Source: Butyrivibrio sp. MB2005 (GTDB lineage: Bacteria; Bacillota; Clostridia; Lachnospirales; Lachnospiraceae). From it: a stretch of 64,000 bases of DNA. Under the pieces are notes generated by a model. The model was not told the DNA's origin and made no database searches. It saw nothing but the letters and a program-made list of their open reading frames with translations. The stretch lies in assembly GCF_000424285.1 (NCBI RefSeq), contig NZ_AUJP01000022.1, positions 1 through 64,000 on the forward strand, written 5' to 3'. Of this stretch, positions 62,248-64,000 are shown in pieces. The position numbers and the translations under genes are program-made. Every line of letters starts with the position of its first letter. The stretch's first letter is position 1.

Positions 62248-63618
62248 TTAGCCGGCAAGCTGTTTATCAGCCTTTTCTGTCTTCTTATTTCTGCTATCCC
62301 AATAATAGAATGCCGGCAGACCCGTTGCAACTGCAATCACTGCACAAAGAATGCTTTGAAGAGGTGCATATGTAAGTTCGCCGTAGATCAGGGTCCCAGT
62401 CATTACAATTGCTATGATAGGCATTATTGGACCACCGGGACATTTATATGATGGGTTATAGCCATGCGCTTTGCCTTTTCTTCTAAGTACAAAAATAGTG
62501 AAGAATGTCAGGATATTTTTCAAAAGTGCTACCATTGTAAAGTAACCAAGAAGTCCTGACAGATTTGTAGCAAAGATAAGAACTATAGCAACTGCGCACT
62601 GTACGATGATTGAAAAATATGGGGTCTCGTACTTGGGATGTACCTTTGCAAATGACTTAAAGAACAGGTTATCCTTTGCCATAGCATACTCAATACGAGG
62701 CTGATACATTATGCATGAAGAAAGAGATCCGATTACTACAATAATTGCCATGATAGCAACCAGTGTTCCAGCATACTGTCCGATACCGGGGATTTTGGAA
62801 GCAAGGAGTGCAATAGGTGCTTCAGAAGAAGCCAGTTCGTCAATCCCAAGCATTCCGGATGCCACAAAGGTAAGTCCTGAATAAAGTGCCAATACAATAA
62901 CAGCTGTAAGAATAAGGCCTATAGGCATATTTCTCTTAGCATCATTGATCTCACCTGACATGTAGCAGGCAGCTCCCATTCCATCATAAGACCATGTTGT
63001 TGCTGCAATGCCCGCAATAAGTGCTGTAAATCCGCCCTTTGCAAATCCTTCAAGCGGTGTTGATGACATTAAAAGTCCGCTCTGAAGATGGAAAAGACCA
63101 ATACCGATAACCAGCGCAAAAGGTATTATTTTGAGTGCTGTAATGACTGTCTGGAATGCTCCACCTGCTTTAACTGAACGAAGATGAATGCTCATAAACA
63201 GTAATACAAAACCAACGGCAATAAATTTAAGTATCAGTCCGTGAACCGGAATAAAGAATGCAAGATAATTAACTATTGCCAACGCCATGATGGAAATTGA
63301 CGGCGGATCTGTTGCCCAGAAGCTGATCCATCCGCAAAGGAATGCCAATGGTCTTGATCCGGCTTCCCTGAAATAAACATATTGTCCCCCATCCTCCGGA
63401 TATGCTGAAGCAAGCTCAGAATAAACAAAGTTGGCAGGAATTTGCAAAAGGCCTCCTATAAAGAATGCCAATATCAGAAACAGACTGCTTCCTGCAGCAT
63501 TAGCTACTTCTGATAGTGATGAAAAAATTCCGGAACCGACCGTCGTGCCAACTCCAAGTGCAATAACGGCACCTAGTCCCAATTTACGTCCAAGTTCCTG
63601 TTTGTTGTTTTCAGACAT
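62248..63618 (-). CDS. frlA: APC-family amino-acid/fructoselysine permease (FrlA-like)
   Basis: A 456-aa, 12-helix permease of the amino acid-polyamine-organocation family. N-terminal G-V-G-T-T-V-G-S-G-I-F-S-S is the substrate-binding unwound helix 1; helix 6 has W-S-Y-D-G-M. As first gene of a kinase/deglycase operon it probably imports fructoselysine. AAAGGAG lies seven bases before ATG. Confidence 0.82.
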   Translation of the reverse strand: MSENNKQELGRKLGLGAVIALGVGTTVGSGIFSSLSEVANAAGSSLFLILAFFIGGLLQIPANFVYSELASAYPEDGGQYVYFREAGSRPLAFLCGWISFWATDPPSISIMALAIVNYLAFFIPVHGLILKFIAVGFVLLFMSIHLRSVKAGGAFQTVITALKIIPFALVIGIGLFHLQSGLLMSSTPLEGFAKGGFTALIAGIAATTWSYDGMGAACYMSGEINDAKRNMPIGLILTAVIVLALYSGLTFVASGMLGIDELASSEAPIALLASKIPGIGQYAGTLVAIMAIIVVIGSLSSCIMYQPRIEYAMAKDNLFFKSFAKVHPKYETPYFSIIVQCAVAIVLIFATNLSGLLGYFTMVALLKNILTFFTIFVLRRKGKAHGYNPSYKCPGGPIMPIIAIVMTGTLIYGELTYAPLQSILCAVIAVATGLPAFYYWDSRNKKTEKADKQLAG

Positions 63619-63880
63619 GAATATCTCCTTTCATACCTAACCGAAAAGGACTGTGCATATCCTTTTCCACCTCCGTAACATAATTATGAAAGGCTTCTAT
63701 TCTATCCCATCCTATGCAGAAGCGCTTCCGACCTCGCCACTGCAAAAGATCACTTTCTGAACTGATTTGATTGTACGAAATCTCTATATTTAATTCCATT
63801 CATGATTGGCACGAAAATGAAAAACGGTTTTTATTCACAACCTCAAAACTGTTCGACCAAAAAACTGATAATCAGACCAC

Positions 63881-63943
63881 TTTCGTCATGTTTCACAAAT
63901 TATAAAAGAGTATTAATCCACCATGTTTTATACAATGACGAAA
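63881..63943 (-). promoter_or_regulatory. Promoter region of the fructoselysine operon with 9-bp inverted repeats
   Basis: TTTCGTCAT (63881-63889) and ATGACGAAA (63935-63943) are inverted copies. Between them on the minus strand is TTGTAT, 17 bases, TACTCT, a plausible promoter. The arms may be half-sites for the GntR/UTRA regulator. The leader from here to the frlA start is about 270 bases and contains no gene I can support. Confidence 0.4.
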
Positions 63944-64000
63944 TTGCTTGAAATATAACAGTTATGAACAGACCACATCCATTTTTGTAGCTGAATCCAC

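Noticed and set aside
63611..63799. 62-codon frame in the leader of the fructoselysine operon
   Set aside because: It overlaps the start of the permease gene and its ribosome-binding site and has no recognisable motif; more likely leader sequence.
1..64000. tRNA, rRNA, CRISPR array, T-box or common riboswitch
   Set aside because: Scanning by eye found no tRNA-like cloverleaf, no regularly spaced repeats and none of the well-known riboswitch consensus cores. A covariance search would be needed to exclude them fully.

Overview
The window looks like chromosomal DNA of a Gram-positive anaerobe of the Lachnospiraceae (Butyrivibrio/Pseudobutyrivibrio-like). The reasons are the moderately A+T-rich sequence, strong GGAGG ribosome-binding sites, many plant-glycan hydrolases served by a GPH symporter and by ABC importers without their own ATPase, lipoproteins and Lys-rich surface proteins, and an anaerobe-type corrinoid-activation protein. 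No rRNA, tRNA or CRISPR array was recognised. The genus is an inference.

Layout. 1-380: a structured non-coding stretch with a large imperfect inverted repeat, then a sigma-70 promoter. 408-5590: secreted Fn3-type protein, TetR regulator divergent from a MATE exporter, and a DGK/phytol-kinase-like membrane enzyme. 5533-17462: a glycan-utilisation locus with an AraC regulator divergent from an operon of GH2, GPH symporter, GH78 alpha-L-rhamnosidase, GH43, GH35-like beta-galactosidase and a sugar isomerase/epimerase-like protein, closed by a clear terminator. 17640-22882: a LytS-type kinase, a SARP-like response regulator and a GH115 alpha-glucuronidase. A hairpin covers the GH115 ribosome-binding site, and a probable MITE with a target-site duplication lies exactly at the GH115 stop codon.

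23149-41745: mixed genes. They include two YczE/YitT-family membrane proteins, a lipoprotein, three large secreted proteins of which two share a C-terminal Fn3 module, a flavodoxin-fold pair facing a LysR regulator, a RACo-like ASKHA protein with a DUF1848 protein, an ABC-F ATPase, an alpha/beta-hydrolase pseudogene, a beta-helix repeat protein and an XRE/TPR regulator. 42335-45802: an accessory island with an XRE/ImmA regulator-protease pair, a DUF4417 protein, a phage-type 'MGGRGS' protein overlapping a small orphan gene (possible toxin/immunity), a 26-bp direct repeat flanking that cassette, then a GNAT-like protein and a 62-aa partner. 46013-49010: an ECF sigma/anti-sigma pair and a tyrosine recombinase.

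49122-57417: a fructan/sucrose locus in which a LacI regulator faces an operon of two ABC permeases, a solute-binding lipoprotein and two GH32 enzymes. One GH32 has Glu where the family's nucleophile Asp should be. 57425-58782: a duplicated membrane-segment micro-ORF, a MazE/MazF-type toxin-antitoxin pair with an operator over its -10 box, and a HAD-like phosphatase. 59063-63618: a fructoselysine (Amadori product) operon with permease, GntR regulator, PfkB kinase, a UTRA-only protein lacking the DNA-binding domain, and a FrlB-like deglycase.

Together the genes describe an organism scavenging pectin/xylan side chains, fructans and glycated amino acids. Each catabolic operon has its own dedicated regulator, and accessory toxin-antitoxin or phage-derived genes lie between them. 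All family assignments come from reading motifs in the sequence; no database search was possible.
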